64,000 nucleotides of DNA from Mycobacterium sp. 050128 (lineage in GTDB: Bacteria; Actinomycetota; Actinomycetes; Mycobacteriales; Mycobacteriaceae): positions 496,001-560,000 of the forward strand of contig NZ_JAZGLW010000003.1 of the NCBI RefSeq assembly GCF_036409155.1, read 5' to 3'. A program made the translations under genes and the position numbers. Positions 52,312 to 61,189 of the stretch are shown here, piece by piece. Below the pieces are notes generated by a model. The model was not told where the DNA came from. It worked only from the letters and a program-made list of their open reading frames with translations, and did not search any database. Numbering within the stretch: position 1 is the first letter of the stretch; every line of letters begins with the position of its first letter.

Positions 52312-52325
52312 CGGTCCAAGGTCCC
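52312..52325. promoter_or_regulatory. DosR-type box upstream of the P1B-5 ATPase
   Basis: On the minus strand GGGACCTTGGACCG, matching GGGACYTTNGNCCC except the last base. It lies about 90-103 bp before the ATPase ATG at 52416. Confidence 0.65.
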
Positions 52326-52415
52326 CCGACTAACGGGTATTACGGCACTTGCCAGGGAAATCGGCGAACTGTTCGAATTTGATCACGAAAGTAGTTGTTG
52401 CCGAAGGGATCCGTC

Positions 52416-54767
52416 ATGGGCAGCGGTCCAGCTGGCCGCCTTTTCCATCGGGCGCGCTCGTGGGTCGAACCAATCTTGGCGGTATTCACGTTCGCCGCCT
52501 TGGCGGCCGGGGGCGTCGCCTGGCTGGCCAGTTGGCGGGAGGTGGCCGACGGCTGCTGGATCGCCGGTACCGCAGTCGCGATCGCGCCGGCATCGGTGTG
52601 GGTGGTATCAGGGTTGCGGCGCAAGCGCGGTGGCGTTGACATTATCGCGGTGTTGTCGCTGGTCGGAAGTCTGTTGGTCGGCGAGTATCTGGCCGGCGCG
52701 CTGATCGCAGTGATGCTGGCCAGTGGCCGTGCGCTGGATTCGGCGGCCGAACGTCGCGCGGCACACGATTTGCGTGCCCTGCTCGAGCGCGCCCCCCGAT
52801 TCGCGCGGCGACGGACGGGCACGCAAGTCACGACCATACCTTTGGCGGACGTGCGTGTCGGCGACTTGCTGGTCGTCGGCCCCGGCGAGGTGGTGCCTGT
52901 GGACGGGCGGATTGCCGACGCTGTGGCGGTGCTCGACGAGTCCGCGCTGACGGGCGAATCGATGCACGTCGAGCGCCGCATCGGCGAGCCCGTCCGCAGC
53001 GGCGTGATCAACGCGGGCAGCCCTTTCGAACTGGATGCGACCGCAACGGCTGACCAGAGCACATATGCGGGCATTGTGCGATTGGCGCAGCAGGCAGGCG
53101 CGGACACCGCGCCGGTGGTGCGGCTGGCGGACCGTTACGCGACATGGTTTCTTCCTGCGGCGTTGATACTCGCCGCCGCGGCGTGGTTAGCGAGTGGGTC
53201 GGCCGTGCGCGCCGTGGCGGTGCTGGTGGTGGCGACCCCATGTCCGTTGTTGCTGGCAGCTCCGGTCGCAATTGTTTCCGGGTTGTCCCGGGCATCTCGT
53301 GACGGCGTGGTCATCCGCGGCGGCGGGGTCCTGGAAAACCTCGGCCGTGCGACGACGTTGGTGATGGACAAGACCGGCACCCTGACGGTGGGACGGCCCA
53401 CGGTGGTCGACGTGGTAGCCGCTCCTGGTTGCGACGCGACATCGCTGCTGCGACTGGCCGCTTCGGTCGACCAGTTCTCTCCGCACGTAATGGCTGAGGC
53501 CATCGTCACCGAAGCGCTCAGCCGCGGCCTGCGGCTGTCGCTGCCCGCCGATGTGCTCGAGCAGCCGGGCAGCGGAGTTACCGCAACCGTCGACGGATGT
53601 CGGGTTTCCGTCGGCCAACTGCCCGCGGACGCGATGACCGCCCCCTGGACACGAACGGTGCTCAATCGTGCTCGCCTGGACAGCTCAGCCATCGCGTGGG
53701 TCTGCACCGAGAATCAGGCGGTGGGTGCCGTTTTCTTGCGAGATCCGCTGCGCCGAGAGGCGCCGCGCACCGTGCGGCGACTGCGAGAGGCGGGACTGAA
53801 TCGGTTGATCATGTTGACCGGCGACCGATTCGAGCCCACCCGCGACATCGCTGCTGTCTTGGGACTGGATGAGGTCTTTGCCGAACAGACACCGGCCGAC
53901 AAGTACGCCGCGGTGCGCGCCGAAAGTGAACGGGCACCGACGGTGATGGTCGGCGACGGAGTAAATGACGCTCCCGCGTTGGCCGCCGCCACCGTCGGTG
54001 TGGCAATGGGTGCCCGCGGCGCCACCGCCTCCTCGGAAGCCGCCGACGTGGTGTTGACCACCGATCGCATCGATCGCCTCGCTGATGCGATGGACATTGC
54101 CCGCTGGTCTCGCCGGATCGCGGTGCAAAGTGCGGTCATTGGTATGACTTTGTCGGTGCTCGCCATGGGGATTGCCGCACTGGGCTGGCTCCCGCCGGCA
54201 GCGGGGGCCCTGCTGCAGGAAGGCATTGATGTCGCGGTGATCATCAATGCGTTGCGGGCTCTGCGAGGCAATCGGGCCACCGAGGTGCCATTGACCACCG
54301 GCACCGAAGAGTTGCTGCAGCGCTTCTCCGCCGAGCACGACGAACTCCGCGACGCCATCGGGCTGCTGCGCGACAGCGCGGATCGGCTTGTTGCAGGTTC
54401 CGATGCCGTCGCGTTGGATTCGCTTGCCGCGGCACACGCCGTACTGATCGACCGGGTGCTGCCCCATGAACTGGCCGAGGAAACGCAGCTTTACCCGGCG
54501 CTGGCCAAGCCCTTGGGCAGCGAAGCCACCCCGACAATGAGCCGGACGCATGCCGAGATCCGGAGGCTCTCCGACCGCATCGGAACGCACCTAGCCATCG
54601 CGCAAGCGCAAGGGCGGATTCAGCCCGACCAAGTCGATGACTTGCTCGCGTGCCTCTACGGTCTGTACACGCTGCTGCGGCTGCACTTCGTGCAAGAAGA
54701 AGAGAACTACTTCGTTCTAGCCGAAGATGAGACCGACCGCCACGAAAAGCACTGTCCGGCAAGCTGA
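52416..54767 (+). CDS. P1B-5-type metal ATPase with C-terminal hemerythrin domain
   Basis: A 783-aa heavy-metal P-type ATPase. Seen: several N-terminal membrane helices, actuator TGES (ALTGESMHV), the transmembrane motif ATPCPLLLA near residue 274 (TPC, not CPC), phosphorylation site DKTGTLT near 317, and GDGVNDAPAL near 513. The last ~130 residues are a hemerythrin domain with FSAEHDEL, VLPHELAEE, RTHAEI and LHFVQEEEN, supplying His/Glu for a di-iron centre. P1B-5 ATPases (such as Sinorhizobium Nia) have TPC motifs and hemerythrin tails and handle Ni and Fe. The ATG at 52416 follows AGGG; a TTG at 52395 is less likely. With a DosR-type box before it, a link to nickel/iron balance for the [NiFe] hydrogenase is inferred. 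Confidence 0.88.
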   Translation: MGSGPAGRLFHRARSWVEPILAVFTFAALAAGGVAWLASWREVADGCWIAGTAVAIAPASVWVVSGLRRKRGGVDIIAVLSLVGSLLVGEYLAGALIAVMLASGRALDSAAERRAAHDLRALLERAPRFARRRTGTQVTTIPLADVRVGDLLVVGPGEVVPVDGRIADAVAVLDESALTGESMHVERRIGEPVRSGVINAGSPFELDATATADQSTYAGIVRLAQQAGADTAPVVRLADRYATWFLPAALILAAAAWLASGSAVRAVAVLVVATPCPLLLAAPVAIVSGLSRASRDGVVIRGGGVLENLGRATTLVMDKTGTLTVGRPTVVDVVAAPGCDATSLLRLAASVDQFSPHVMAEAIVTEALSRGLRLSLPADVLEQPGSGVTATVDGCRVSVGQLPADAMTAPWTRTVLNRARLDSSAIAWVCTENQAVGAVFLRDPLRREAPRTVRRLREAGLNRLIMLTGDRFEPTRDIAAVLGLDEVFAEQTPADKYAAVRAESERAPTVMVGDGVNDAPALAAATVGVAMGARGATASSEAADVVLTTDRIDRLADAMDIARWSRRIAVQSAVIGMTLSVLAMGIAALGWLPPAAGALLQEGIDVAVIINALRALRGNRATEVPLTTGTEELLQRFSAEHDELRDAIGLLRDSADRLVAGSDAVALDSLAAAHAVLIDRVLPHELAEETQLYPALAKPLGSEATPTMSRTHAEIRRLSDRIGTHLAIAQAQGRIQPDQVDDLLACLYGLYTLLRLHFVQEEENYFVLAEDETDRHEKHCPAS

Positions 54768-54847
54768 TCCATGGCCATCTCACGGCTCGCTGCCGAACAC
54801 AGGGCCGTTGATTGCGGTCGTCGAAGGTCCTTGGACCCCCGGGTTCG

Positions 54848-54861
54848 GGGACCAAAGGCCC
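54848..54861. promoter_or_regulatory. DosR-type box upstream of the Rv2628-like gene
   Basis: GGGACCAAAGGCCC fits the DosR pattern at every defined base, about 125-138 bp before the ATG. Confidence 0.75.
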
Positions 54862-54869
54862 CCGAGGTC

Positions 54870-54883
54870 GGGACTTCGGCGTA
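54870..54883. promoter_or_regulatory. Second, weaker DosR-type box
   Basis: GGGACTTCGGCGTA keeps the strong half-site and central G but loses the second half. It is 22 bp (centre to centre) from the preceding box, on the same face of the helix. Confidence 0.45.
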
Positions 54884-54985
54884 GCCGTCGAGACGACCGA
54901 AGCACCCCTCGCTGGATTCGTTCGCCTCTATCGGCCGAATCGGCCAACTGGTCGACTGGTCTCAAGGCCGGTCGAGGAGGCTGCG

Positions 54986-55237
54986 ATGAGGTTCGCAAAG
55001 CACACAACGCATATTGGGCGGATGTATTGCGTTACCGATCGCCTGCACGGTGGCCGCACAGTTCAAGTGCACGGCGACGAGATCGCATCCATCGTCACGA
55101 CGTGGCTGTGGGAGCTGGGTGCCTACAGCCCGCTGGTTGAGGACCTCGCGCGCGCGGCGTGCGTCGGCGACTGGTCTATGGCTTACGCCGTAGGCAACCT
55201 GTTGTCCGTTGAAGTGACCCTTGCCTCGGATGCCTAG
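54986..55237 (+). CDS. Rv2628-like dormancy protein
   Basis: An 83-aa protein with a GAGGAGG ribosome site just before the ATG at 54986. The segment CVTDRLHGGRTVQVHGDEI and the end GDWSMAYAVGNLLSVEV match the second half of M. tuberculosis Rv2628 (remembered as YQVTDRSHDGRT and GDWPAAYAIGEHLSVE), a DosR-regulon latency antigen of unknown function. The M. tuberculosis annotation is longer at the N-terminus. The protein is small, with no membrane helix. Two DosR-type boxes upstream support the same regulation. Confidence 0.87.
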   Translation: MRFAKHTTHIGRMYCVTDRLHGGRTVQVHGDEIASIVTTWLWELGAYSPLVEDLARAACVGDWSMAYAVGNLLSVEVTLASDA

Positions 55238-55276
55238 CGCCTGCGCCCCGGACAGCGTGTCTTTCGCGCCGGGACG

Positions 55277-55290
55277 TGGCCCAAAGTCCC
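55277..55290. promoter_or_regulatory. DosR-type box upstream of the Rv3131-like gene
   Basis: On the minus strand GGGACTTTGGGCCA, one mismatch from GGGACTTTNGNCCC, 85-98 bp before the ATG. An overlapping GGGACGTGGCCC at 55271-55282 may strengthen the site. Confidence 0.65.
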
Positions 55291-55374
55291 CGGAGTTAAG
55301 GTCGTCGTCCCCTCGTCCGGTGGCGGCAAACCCGGAATCGTCGACATCAGAATTTCTAGAAAGGGCGAACTGCG

Positions 55375-56370
55375 ATGAACGCGCGCTTTCCCGATGCGGG
55401 CACGATCCGCACCGTCCTGGCTCTGGCATCTCGAGCCCCCTCCGTCCACAACACCCAACCGTGGCGATGGCTGGTCGGCGAGCAGAGCCTGCATCTCTAC
55501 TCCGACGCAACCCGACAACTACCCAACACCGATCCGGACGGGCGGGACTTGATCTTGAGTTGCGGCGCGGCGCTGAATCACTGCGTCGTCGCATTCGCAG
55601 CGGTCGGATGGCACGCCAAAGTGTCCCGCTTACCCAACCCTGCGGATACGAATCACCTTGCCGCAATCGAACTTTCACAGCACAAGGCGGACGCCTCAGA
55701 CATTGCGCTCGCCGCGGCGATACCACGGCGGCGAACCGACCGCCGGCACTATAGCTCCTGGCAGGTACCCGTCGGCGACATCGCGCTGATGGCGGCGCGA
55801 TCGGCGCGCCATGGTGTGACACTTTGCCAGGTCGAAGACACCGACAAGCTGCATAAGATCGTGGCGCAGTCCGTGTGGGATCACATGAACCATGACTATC
55901 TCGCCGAGCTCACGGAGTGGAGCGGCCGCTACGGCTCTCTCGCCGGCGTTCCGGCTCGCAACACGCCAAAGTCCGATCGTGATGCCACGATTCCTGGCCG
56001 GTACTTCGCCGGTCCGGTACTCGCCGAGCCGCCCGGCTCGTCATCCGCCGAAGACAACGCCGTGGTTCTCGCCCTCGGAACGCGTGCCGACGACCGGTTG
56101 GCGCGGCTGCGCGCCGGCGAGGCCACCAGTACTGTTCTGCTCACCGCTACGTCGACGGGCTTGGCCAGTTGTCCGGTTACCGAACCCCTCGAGATCCCGG
56201 AAACACGCGAGGCGGTGCGCTCCGAGATTTTCGGGAGCGCCAGTTATCCGCAGATGCTGCTGCGAGTGGGTTGGGCGCCGATCAACGCGGATCCGTTGCC
56301 ATCGACACCGCGGCGCGAACTCGCCGATTTCGTCGGGTGGATGTCGGACTTTGCAGATGTCGGCGAGTAG
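55375..56370 (+). CDS. Rv3131-like nitroreductase-fold protein (Acg family)
   Basis: A 331-aa Acg-family protein closely resembling M. tuberculosis Rv3131, a DosR-regulon gene. Shared landmarks remembered from Rv3131: RAPSVHNTQPWRW, DPDGRDLILSCGAAL, AAAIPRRRTDRRHYS, SGRYGSLAGVPARN, DDRLARLRAGEA and MLLRVGWAPINADPLP. Two degenerate nitroreductase halves; catalytic role unproven. The ATG at 55375 follows AAAGGG. It is more like Rv3131 than the window's other Acg-type protein is. Confidence 0.92.
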   Translation: MNARFPDAGTIRTVLALASRAPSVHNTQPWRWLVGEQSLHLYSDATRQLPNTDPDGRDLILSCGAALNHCVVAFAAVGWHAKVSRLPNPADTNHLAAIELSQHKADASDIALAAAIPRRRTDRRHYSSWQVPVGDIALMAARSARHGVTLCQVEDTDKLHKIVAQSVWDHMNHDYLAELTEWSGRYGSLAGVPARNTPKSDRDATIPGRYFAGPVLAEPPGSSSAEDNAVVLALGTRADDRLARLRAGEATSTVLLTATSTGLASCPVTEPLEIPETREAVRSEIFGSASYPQMLLRVGWAPINADPLPSTPRRELADFVGWMSDFADVGE

Positions 56371-56590
56371 GCGCCAAACACGAAACGCTCTGGTGTGCAA
56401 GGGATTTGAGATGAAGACGTTTACGCTTGACCCACGCTGCCGGTCGATCGCTCCCATTTTTCGGTCGCAACGCCCTGCTTCGCCGATCCGACCGCAAGGA
56501 AGCTCACATTGATCGTGTTCGTCATGTCGCTGCTGGCGATTCCCGGTCGCACGCGCCGTTGGGCACGTGGTCGATATGGCAGTGGTGCTA

Positions 56591-56998
56591 TCAACCGCAA
56601 CTAGCGTTGAGCGAGGCGATCGCGGCGCCCAGCTTGGCGGTGACCTCATCGGCGATCGCGATCAGCCCCGGCTCGCCGGTTACCTCCACCAATAGGCTCG
56701 GATTCATCGCCTCGACGATTGTCGTGCCACGATTGTTCGGGTCGGCGCGCAGCAAGATATTGCAGGGGAGCAGCAATCCAATCTCTCGATCGATATTGAT
56801 CGCTTGGTATGCCAACGCCGGGTTGCACGCACCAAGTATCAAATAGTCCTCCAGGTCCACACCGAGCTTCGTCTTCAGCGTCGCTTTAATGTCGATTTCG
56901 GTTAGCACGCCAAACCCGTGTTGCGCAAGGGCTTCTCGGGTACATTTGACCGCGCGGTCAAAGTCCATATCCAGGTGGGTCGATAGCGCAACGCTCAT
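56591..56998 (-). CDS. DUF302 family protein
   Basis: A 135-aa DUF302 protein: FDRAVKCTREALAQHGFGV, VLTEIDIKATLKTKLG, ILGACNPALAYQAI and LLLPCNILLR are the usual landmarks. The fold is a small alpha-beta domain of unknown role, common in stress and redox gene groups; two Cys sit at the conserved ACNP and PCN positions. The ATG at 56998 has AAGGA further upstream than usual; an ATG at 57025 is an alternative. A near-perfect DosR-type box is 38 bp upstream. Confidence 0.88.
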   Translation of the reverse strand: MSVALSTHLDMDFDRAVKCTREALAQHGFGVLTEIDIKATLKTKLGVDLEDYLILGACNPALAYQAINIDREIGLLLPCNILLRADPNNRGTTIVEAMNPSLLVEVTGEPGLIAIADEVTAKLGAAIASLNASCG

Positions 56999-57035
56999 GG
57001 CAGTTATTCGATCCTTATGCACCATGGCTGTGGTA

Positions 57036-57049
57036 GGGGCGAAAGTCCC
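57036..57049. promoter_or_regulatory. DosR-type box upstream of the DUF302 gene
   Basis: On the minus strand GGGACTTTCGCCCC, a full match to GGGACTTNNGNCCC. It sits 38-51 bp before the DUF302 ATG, where a DosR activator would overlap the -35 region. Confidence 0.78.
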
Positions 57050-57094
57050 AAGACGTCACATTCCGCACGGCGAGCGAAAACTCGCAGCCCCCGC

Positions 57095-59758
57095 TCAGGC
57101 AATCGGTGTTGGAAGAGGGCCGGAGTGGCTGAAGCGGGACGCTCGCCGGTGAATGCGGTGCACCTGTCCCCGGGTTCGGCGTAGTCGATCCGCGACGTGC
57201 ATTGGTTGCGAGTAGAACCATTTCTTGGTGATCTCCACCAACACCATGTAGCAGAGGGTGAGTCCGACGAGCGCGGCGAAGAATTGCCACGGCAGCGGGC
57301 GGAATCCAAGGTTGGCGGCGAGTGGCGACACCGTCAGGATCACTCCGAGCGCGACGATCGACAGCGTGGCTGCGGTGAGTAGTGCGCCCGGTCTGCTGCG
57401 TAGGAACGGCACCCGCTTGGTTCGGATCGCGAAGATGATGAGCGTTTGGGTAGCAAGGGATTCGACGAACCAACCGGTGCGAAACTCGATCGGCCCCGCG
57501 TGCAGGACACCAAGCATCAGGCCGAAGGTGAGGAAGTCGAACAACGAACTGATCGGGCCGAACGACAGCATGAACCGGCGAATGAATGCAATGTTCCAGT
57601 GTGCGGGTGCCTGTAGCTGCTCGTCGTCCACCCGGTCGGTGGGAATCGCGAGCTGCGAGCTGTCGTAAAGCAGGTTGTTGAGCAAGATTTGGCTGGGCAG
57701 CATCGGGAGGAATGATAGAACGGCCGACGCCGCTGCGGCACTGAACATATTGCCGAAATTGCTTGAAGTGCCCATCAATACGTATTTGATGGTGTTAGCG
57801 AAGATGCGCCGGCCTTCGGCGACGCCTTCGGCCAATACGCTGAGGTCCTTTTCCAGAAGGACGACGTCAGCGGCGTCCTTGGCGACATCGGTGGCTGTGT
57901 CGACCGAGATGCCGACGTCGGCCGAATGGAGGGCCAGCGCGTCGTTCACCCCGTCTCCGAGGAATCCGACCGAGCGGTGGGATTGCCGCAACGAGGAAAT
58001 GACGCGAGCTTTCTGCTCCGGCGAAATGCGCGCGAAGATAGTGTGGTTGCGGGCTGCCGTGGTGAGTTCTTCGTCATTGAGCTGTTGCAACTCGGCGCCG
58101 GTGATGGTGCCCTTTGAGGTTAATCCGACGTCGGTGCAGACTTTTTCGGCGACTCGGGGATTGTCGCCGGTTGCCACCTTGACCTCGATGCCCAGGGCCC
58201 TGAGCCGATCCAATGAATCGTGCACGTCGGCTTTCGGATTGTCCGCGAAGACCAGGAAGCCCTCAAGCGTCAGACGCGCCTCGTCGGCGGCCAGCAACGT
58301 TTCCTGGCCGGGGGACGCCTTGCTGGCTACCGCGACGACACGACGACCGTCGGCAAACAACCGCGTCAACGTTGGATTGGCGGCCTCGGGAATGGCTTCG
58401 CAGCGCGCCATCACCTGTTCGGGTGCGCCCTTGACGATGATGCGCCTAGTGCCGGCACGATCGATGAGCGCCGAGGTGGCCCGACGGGTGTGGTCGAAGG
58501 GCAGCGTCGCCAGGCGCGTGACCCCGGAAACCGGAACTTGATTGCGCCATAGCGCGGCGTCGAGGTCGTTCGCGCTCACCCCGCCTGCCGAAGGGTCGAC
58601 GTCGGTGGCAAGCAATCCGGAGCCCAGCACCGAGTCTGCGTGCACGCCGGCGACGTCGACGGCGTCGAGCAACTCAAGCCGGCCATCGGTCAGCGTGCCG
58701 GTCTTGTCGGTCATCAAGATGTCGATATCGCCAAGGTCCTCGATGCACACAAGGCGCTTCACCAGTACCTTGCGGCGAGCCAGCCGTCGTGAACCCGAGG
58801 CCAGGCTTGTACTGACGACAGCCGGAAGCAGTTGGGGCGTGATGCCGACCGCGATGGCCAACCCGAACAGCGCCGAATCGATGAGCGGACGTTGCAGTAG
58901 AAGATTGGTGACGATGATGACGACGGTAAGTGTCAGCGCTACTTTCAGAAGCAGATAGGAGAAGCGCCGCAGTCCTCGCTGGAAGTCGGTTTCGGGTTGG
59001 CGCTCGCCGAGCCCGACAGCGATGCGGCCGAATTCGGCGGTGGGACCCGTCGCATAGATCACCCCAACCGCCTCGCCCGCACTGACCACGGTGCCCATGA
59101 ATGCCAAACTGGATGCATCGGTGATGGTTGCACCGGGTGCGGCGGGTTCCGCGGACTTCTCCGATGGGGTCGACTCGCCGGTGAGAATGCTTTCGTTGCA
59201 CTCCAATCCGTTCACCGTGATCAGTCGCACGTCAGCCGGTACCACTTCACCGAGCTGTAATCGGATCACGTCTCCGGGAACCATCGCGGTGACATCAACG
59301 CGAGCGAACTGACCGTCGCGACGGACCACCGCCGTATGACGCACCCGGTCGTGCAGAGCGGCCGCGGCCCGTTCTGCGCGGTATTCGTTGAAAAACGAAA
59401 GGCCGACGCTGATCAGCAAGATGGCGCCGATGATTGTGGCTTGCGTTCCGTCGCCCAGAAAGAAGGACAGTACGGCGGTAACCGCCAATAGTGCCAACAC
59501 GGCGTTGTTGAGCTGGCGCACAAGCACTGCCAAAGCGCTGACCCGATGTGTCCGAATCGAATTCGGACCGATCGTTGTCAGCCTGGCGTCCGCCTCGAGG
59601 GTCGACAGTCCGTCTTCAGAGGTACGCAACGAGCGCATCACGTCGATCAGCGGCGCGCTCGCGACGTCCTGCAGCGATCGGGCAGAGACTAGATGGGCAT
59701 CGTCGCCAAGATCCGACCCATTGGTTCTGTCCGCGTAGCCGACATGAGGGGTGCCCAT
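57095..59758 (-). CDS. Mg2+-type P3B ATPase (MgtA/MgtB-like)
   Basis: An 887-aa P-type ATPase. Landmarks: TGES in ILTGESTPSEK, transmembrane VGITPQLLPAVV near residue 304, IDILMTDKTGTLTDG near 351, KGAPEQVM, GDGVNDALAL near 601, and the MgtA-typical LPSQILLNNLLYDSSQLAIP. It therefore fits magnesium import better than CtpF-type calcium transport. The C-terminus carries a basic tail (RLRRTRGQVHRIHRRA). It starts at ATG 59758, divergent from rip3; two DosR-type boxes lie in between, as expected for a dormancy gene. Confidence 0.88.
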   Translation of the reverse strand: MGTPHVGYADRTNGSDLGDDAHLVSARSLQDVASAPLIDVMRSLRTSEDGLSTLEADARLTTIGPNSIRTHRVSALAVLVRQLNNAVLALLAVTAVLSFFLGDGTQATIIGAILLISVGLSFFNEYRAERAAAALHDRVRHTAVVRRDGQFARVDVTAMVPGDVIRLQLGEVVPADVRLITVNGLECNESILTGESTPSEKSAEPAAPGATITDASSLAFMGTVVSAGEAVGVIYATGPTAEFGRIAVGLGERQPETDFQRGLRRFSYLLLKVALTLTVVIIVTNLLLQRPLIDSALFGLAIAVGITPQLLPAVVSTSLASGSRRLARRKVLVKRLVCIEDLGDIDILMTDKTGTLTDGRLELLDAVDVAGVHADSVLGSGLLATDVDPSAGGVSANDLDAALWRNQVPVSGVTRLATLPFDHTRRATSALIDRAGTRRIIVKGAPEQVMARCEAIPEAANPTLTRLFADGRRVVAVASKASPGQETLLAADEARLTLEGFLVFADNPKADVHDSLDRLRALGIEVKVATGDNPRVAEKVCTDVGLTSKGTITGAELQQLNDEELTTAARNHTIFARISPEQKARVISSLRQSHRSVGFLGDGVNDALALHSADVGISVDTATDVAKDAADVVLLEKDLSVLAEGVAEGRRIFANTIKYVLMGTSSNFGNMFSAAAASAVLSFLPMLPSQILLNNLLYDSSQLAIPTDRVDDEQLQAPAHWNIAFIRRFMLSFGPISSLFDFLTFGLMLGVLHAGPIEFRTGWFVESLATQTLIIFAIRTKRVPFLRSRPGALLTAATLSIVALGVILTVSPLAANLGFRPLPWQFFAALVGLTLCYMVLVEITKKWFYSQPMHVADRLRRTRGQVHRIHRRASRFSHSGPLPTPIA

Positions 59759-59838
59759 GCGTCCACAATGGCCACTGCGCCGGTGTCGCTCTAGCGCCGG
59801 AAGGCCGATTACCTGTCGCTGAAAGTCACGAGGTGTTA

Positions 59839-59852
59839 GGGCACTAAGTCCC
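59839..59852. promoter_or_regulatory. DosR-type box between Mg ATPase and rip3
   Basis: On the minus strand GGGACTTAGTGCCC, with both GGGAC and GCCC halves; the ATPase ATG is 81 bp away. Confidence 0.65.
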
Positions 59853-59866
59853 TTGTTCGGCCCTAT

Positions 59867-59880
59867 GGGACTTCAGTCCC
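59867..59880. promoter_or_regulatory. Perfect DosR-type box between Mg ATPase and rip3
   Basis: GGGACTTCAGTCCC has both perfect half-sites. It is 28 bp (centre to centre) from the neighbouring box and 94 bp from the rip3 GTG, so it may serve both divergent genes. Confidence 0.82.
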
Positions 59881-59973
59881 TTTCCAAAAGCACGGGAAGA
59901 CGATCGGATGAAGTTCGGAGGTTGCCGGCTGACCTTCGAGTCATGCAGCGCACACGCTTTCGGAGGTTCCAAG

Positions 59974-61155
59974 GTGTCTGAGGCAATTCCGTTGGGACGA
60001 TTTGCGGGTTTCGCGGTGAAGGTCCACTGGAGCGTGATTGTGATCCTGTGGCTTTTCACGTGGAGTCTGGCGACCACATTGCCGCACACCGTTGCGGGAT
60101 ATTCGCGGCCGGCTTACTGGGTGGCCGGAGCGTGTGGCGCAGTGGTACTGCTGGCTTCGCTGTTGGCCCACGAACTCGCCCATGCGGTGGTGGCCCGTCG
60201 ATCAGGGGTACCCGTCGACGACGTAACACTATGGCTCTTCGGCGGTGTGACGAGCCTGCAAGGAGAGGCGAAGAGTCCGAAGGCCGCCTTTCGTATCGCA
60301 TTTGCGGGCCCGGCCACCAGTCTGGTCCTATCTGCGATGTTCGGCGCAGTCGCGGTGGCACTGACTACCCTGCACACCCCGACCATCGTCGGCGGCGTCG
60401 CGTGGTGGCTGGCCAGCGTCAACTTGCTGCTCGCACTGTTCAATCTGTTGCCAGGTGCCCCATTGGACGGTGGGCGGCTGGTGCGCGCCTACTTATGGCA
60501 TCGCCATGGCGACAGTGTGCGAGCGGCGATCGGTGCCGCGCACGCCGGCCGGGTGGTCGCAATCATTCTGATTGTGTTGGGGCTGGCGGAGTTTCTGGCT
60601 GGTGGTCTGATCGGTGGCGTGTGGTTGGCGTTCATCGGCTGGTTCATCTTCGTCGCCGCCCGCGAGGAAGAAGCGCAGGCGACCAGTCAGCAGATCTTCG
60701 CGGGCGTGCGGGTGGCCGACGCGATGACCCCGCAGCCGCATACCGCTCCTGGCTGGATCACGGTCGAGGATTTCATCCAGCGTTATGTGCTCGGTGATCG
60801 GCACTCGGCGTACCCGGTTGCCGACCCGGACGGGTCGATCACCGGGTTGGTCACGTTGCGGCAGTTACGCGAACTTGCATCCCATCAGCGCACCACCACG
60901 AGCGTTGGCGAGATCGCCCTGCCGCTGCAGAGCGTGCCGACTGGGGCACCGCAAGAGCCGCTTCAAGATTTGTTGCGTCGGATGACGCCCGTCGGTCCTC
61001 GCAGTCGCGCCCTGGTGGTGGACGGGGGCACGGTCGTCGGCATCGTCACGCCAAGCGATGTGGCGCGCCTCATCGAGGTGTATCGGCTAGCCCGACCCGC
61101 TTCGGACGGAGTCGCGGATCGTCACGATACGGACAGCTATTCGGGTACCGGGTGA
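59974..61155 (+). CDS. rip3: Site-2-type membrane metalloprotease with CBS domains (Rip3, Rv2625c-like)
   Basis: A 393-aa intramembrane zinc protease close to M. tuberculosis Rv2625c (Rip3), a DosR-regulon member. Landmarks: [10 protein letters not shown] start, zinc-binding HELAH at residues 66-70, the second metal motif [19 protein letters not shown], four to six membrane helices, and two CBS domains in the C-terminal half ([30 protein letters not shown]). CBS domains suggest nucleotide control of proteolysis. I chose GTG 59974, preceded by GGAGGT at six bases; an ATG at 59908 is in frame. Its target is unknown. Confidence 0.93.
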   Translation: MSEAIPLGRFAGFAVKVHWSVIVILWLFTWSLATTLPHTVAGYSRPAYWVAGACGAVVLLASLLAHELAHAVVARRSGVPVDDVTLWLFGGVTSLQGEAKSPKAAFRIAFAGPATSLVLSAMFGAVAVALTTLHTPTIVGGVAWWLASVNLLLALFNLLPGAPLDGGRLVRAYLWHRHGDSVRAAIGAAHAGRVVAIILIVLGLAEFLAGGLIGGVWLAFIGWFIFVAAREEEAQATSQQIFAGVRVADAMTPQPHTAPGWITVEDFIQRYVLGDRHSAYPVADPDGSITGLVTLRQLRELASHQRTTTSVGEIALPLQSVPTGAPQEPLQDLLRRMTPVGPRSRALVVDGGTVVGIVTPSDVARLIEVYRLARPASDGVADRHDTDSYSGTG

Positions 61156-61189
61156 GTCGGCATTGATGGCTGGGGAAGGAGTACGGACC

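Noticed and set aside
54826..54839. GGTCC-TT-GGACC repeat near the Rv2628-like promoter
   Set aside because: Spacing and base order differ from DosR boxes; two better boxes lie just downstream.
56411..56604. Two short plus-strand ORFs after the Rv3131-like gene (33 and 32 codons, the second with AAGGAAG before a TTG)
   Set aside because: No recognisable motif, rare start codon in the better one, and overlap with the convergent DUF302 gene end.
57095..59758. Annotation of this ATPase as CtpF
   Set aside because: Membrane motifs (GITPQLLPAVV, LLNNLLYDSSQLAIP) are of the Mg2+ P3B type and unlike CtpF as I remember it, although the DosR context is similar.
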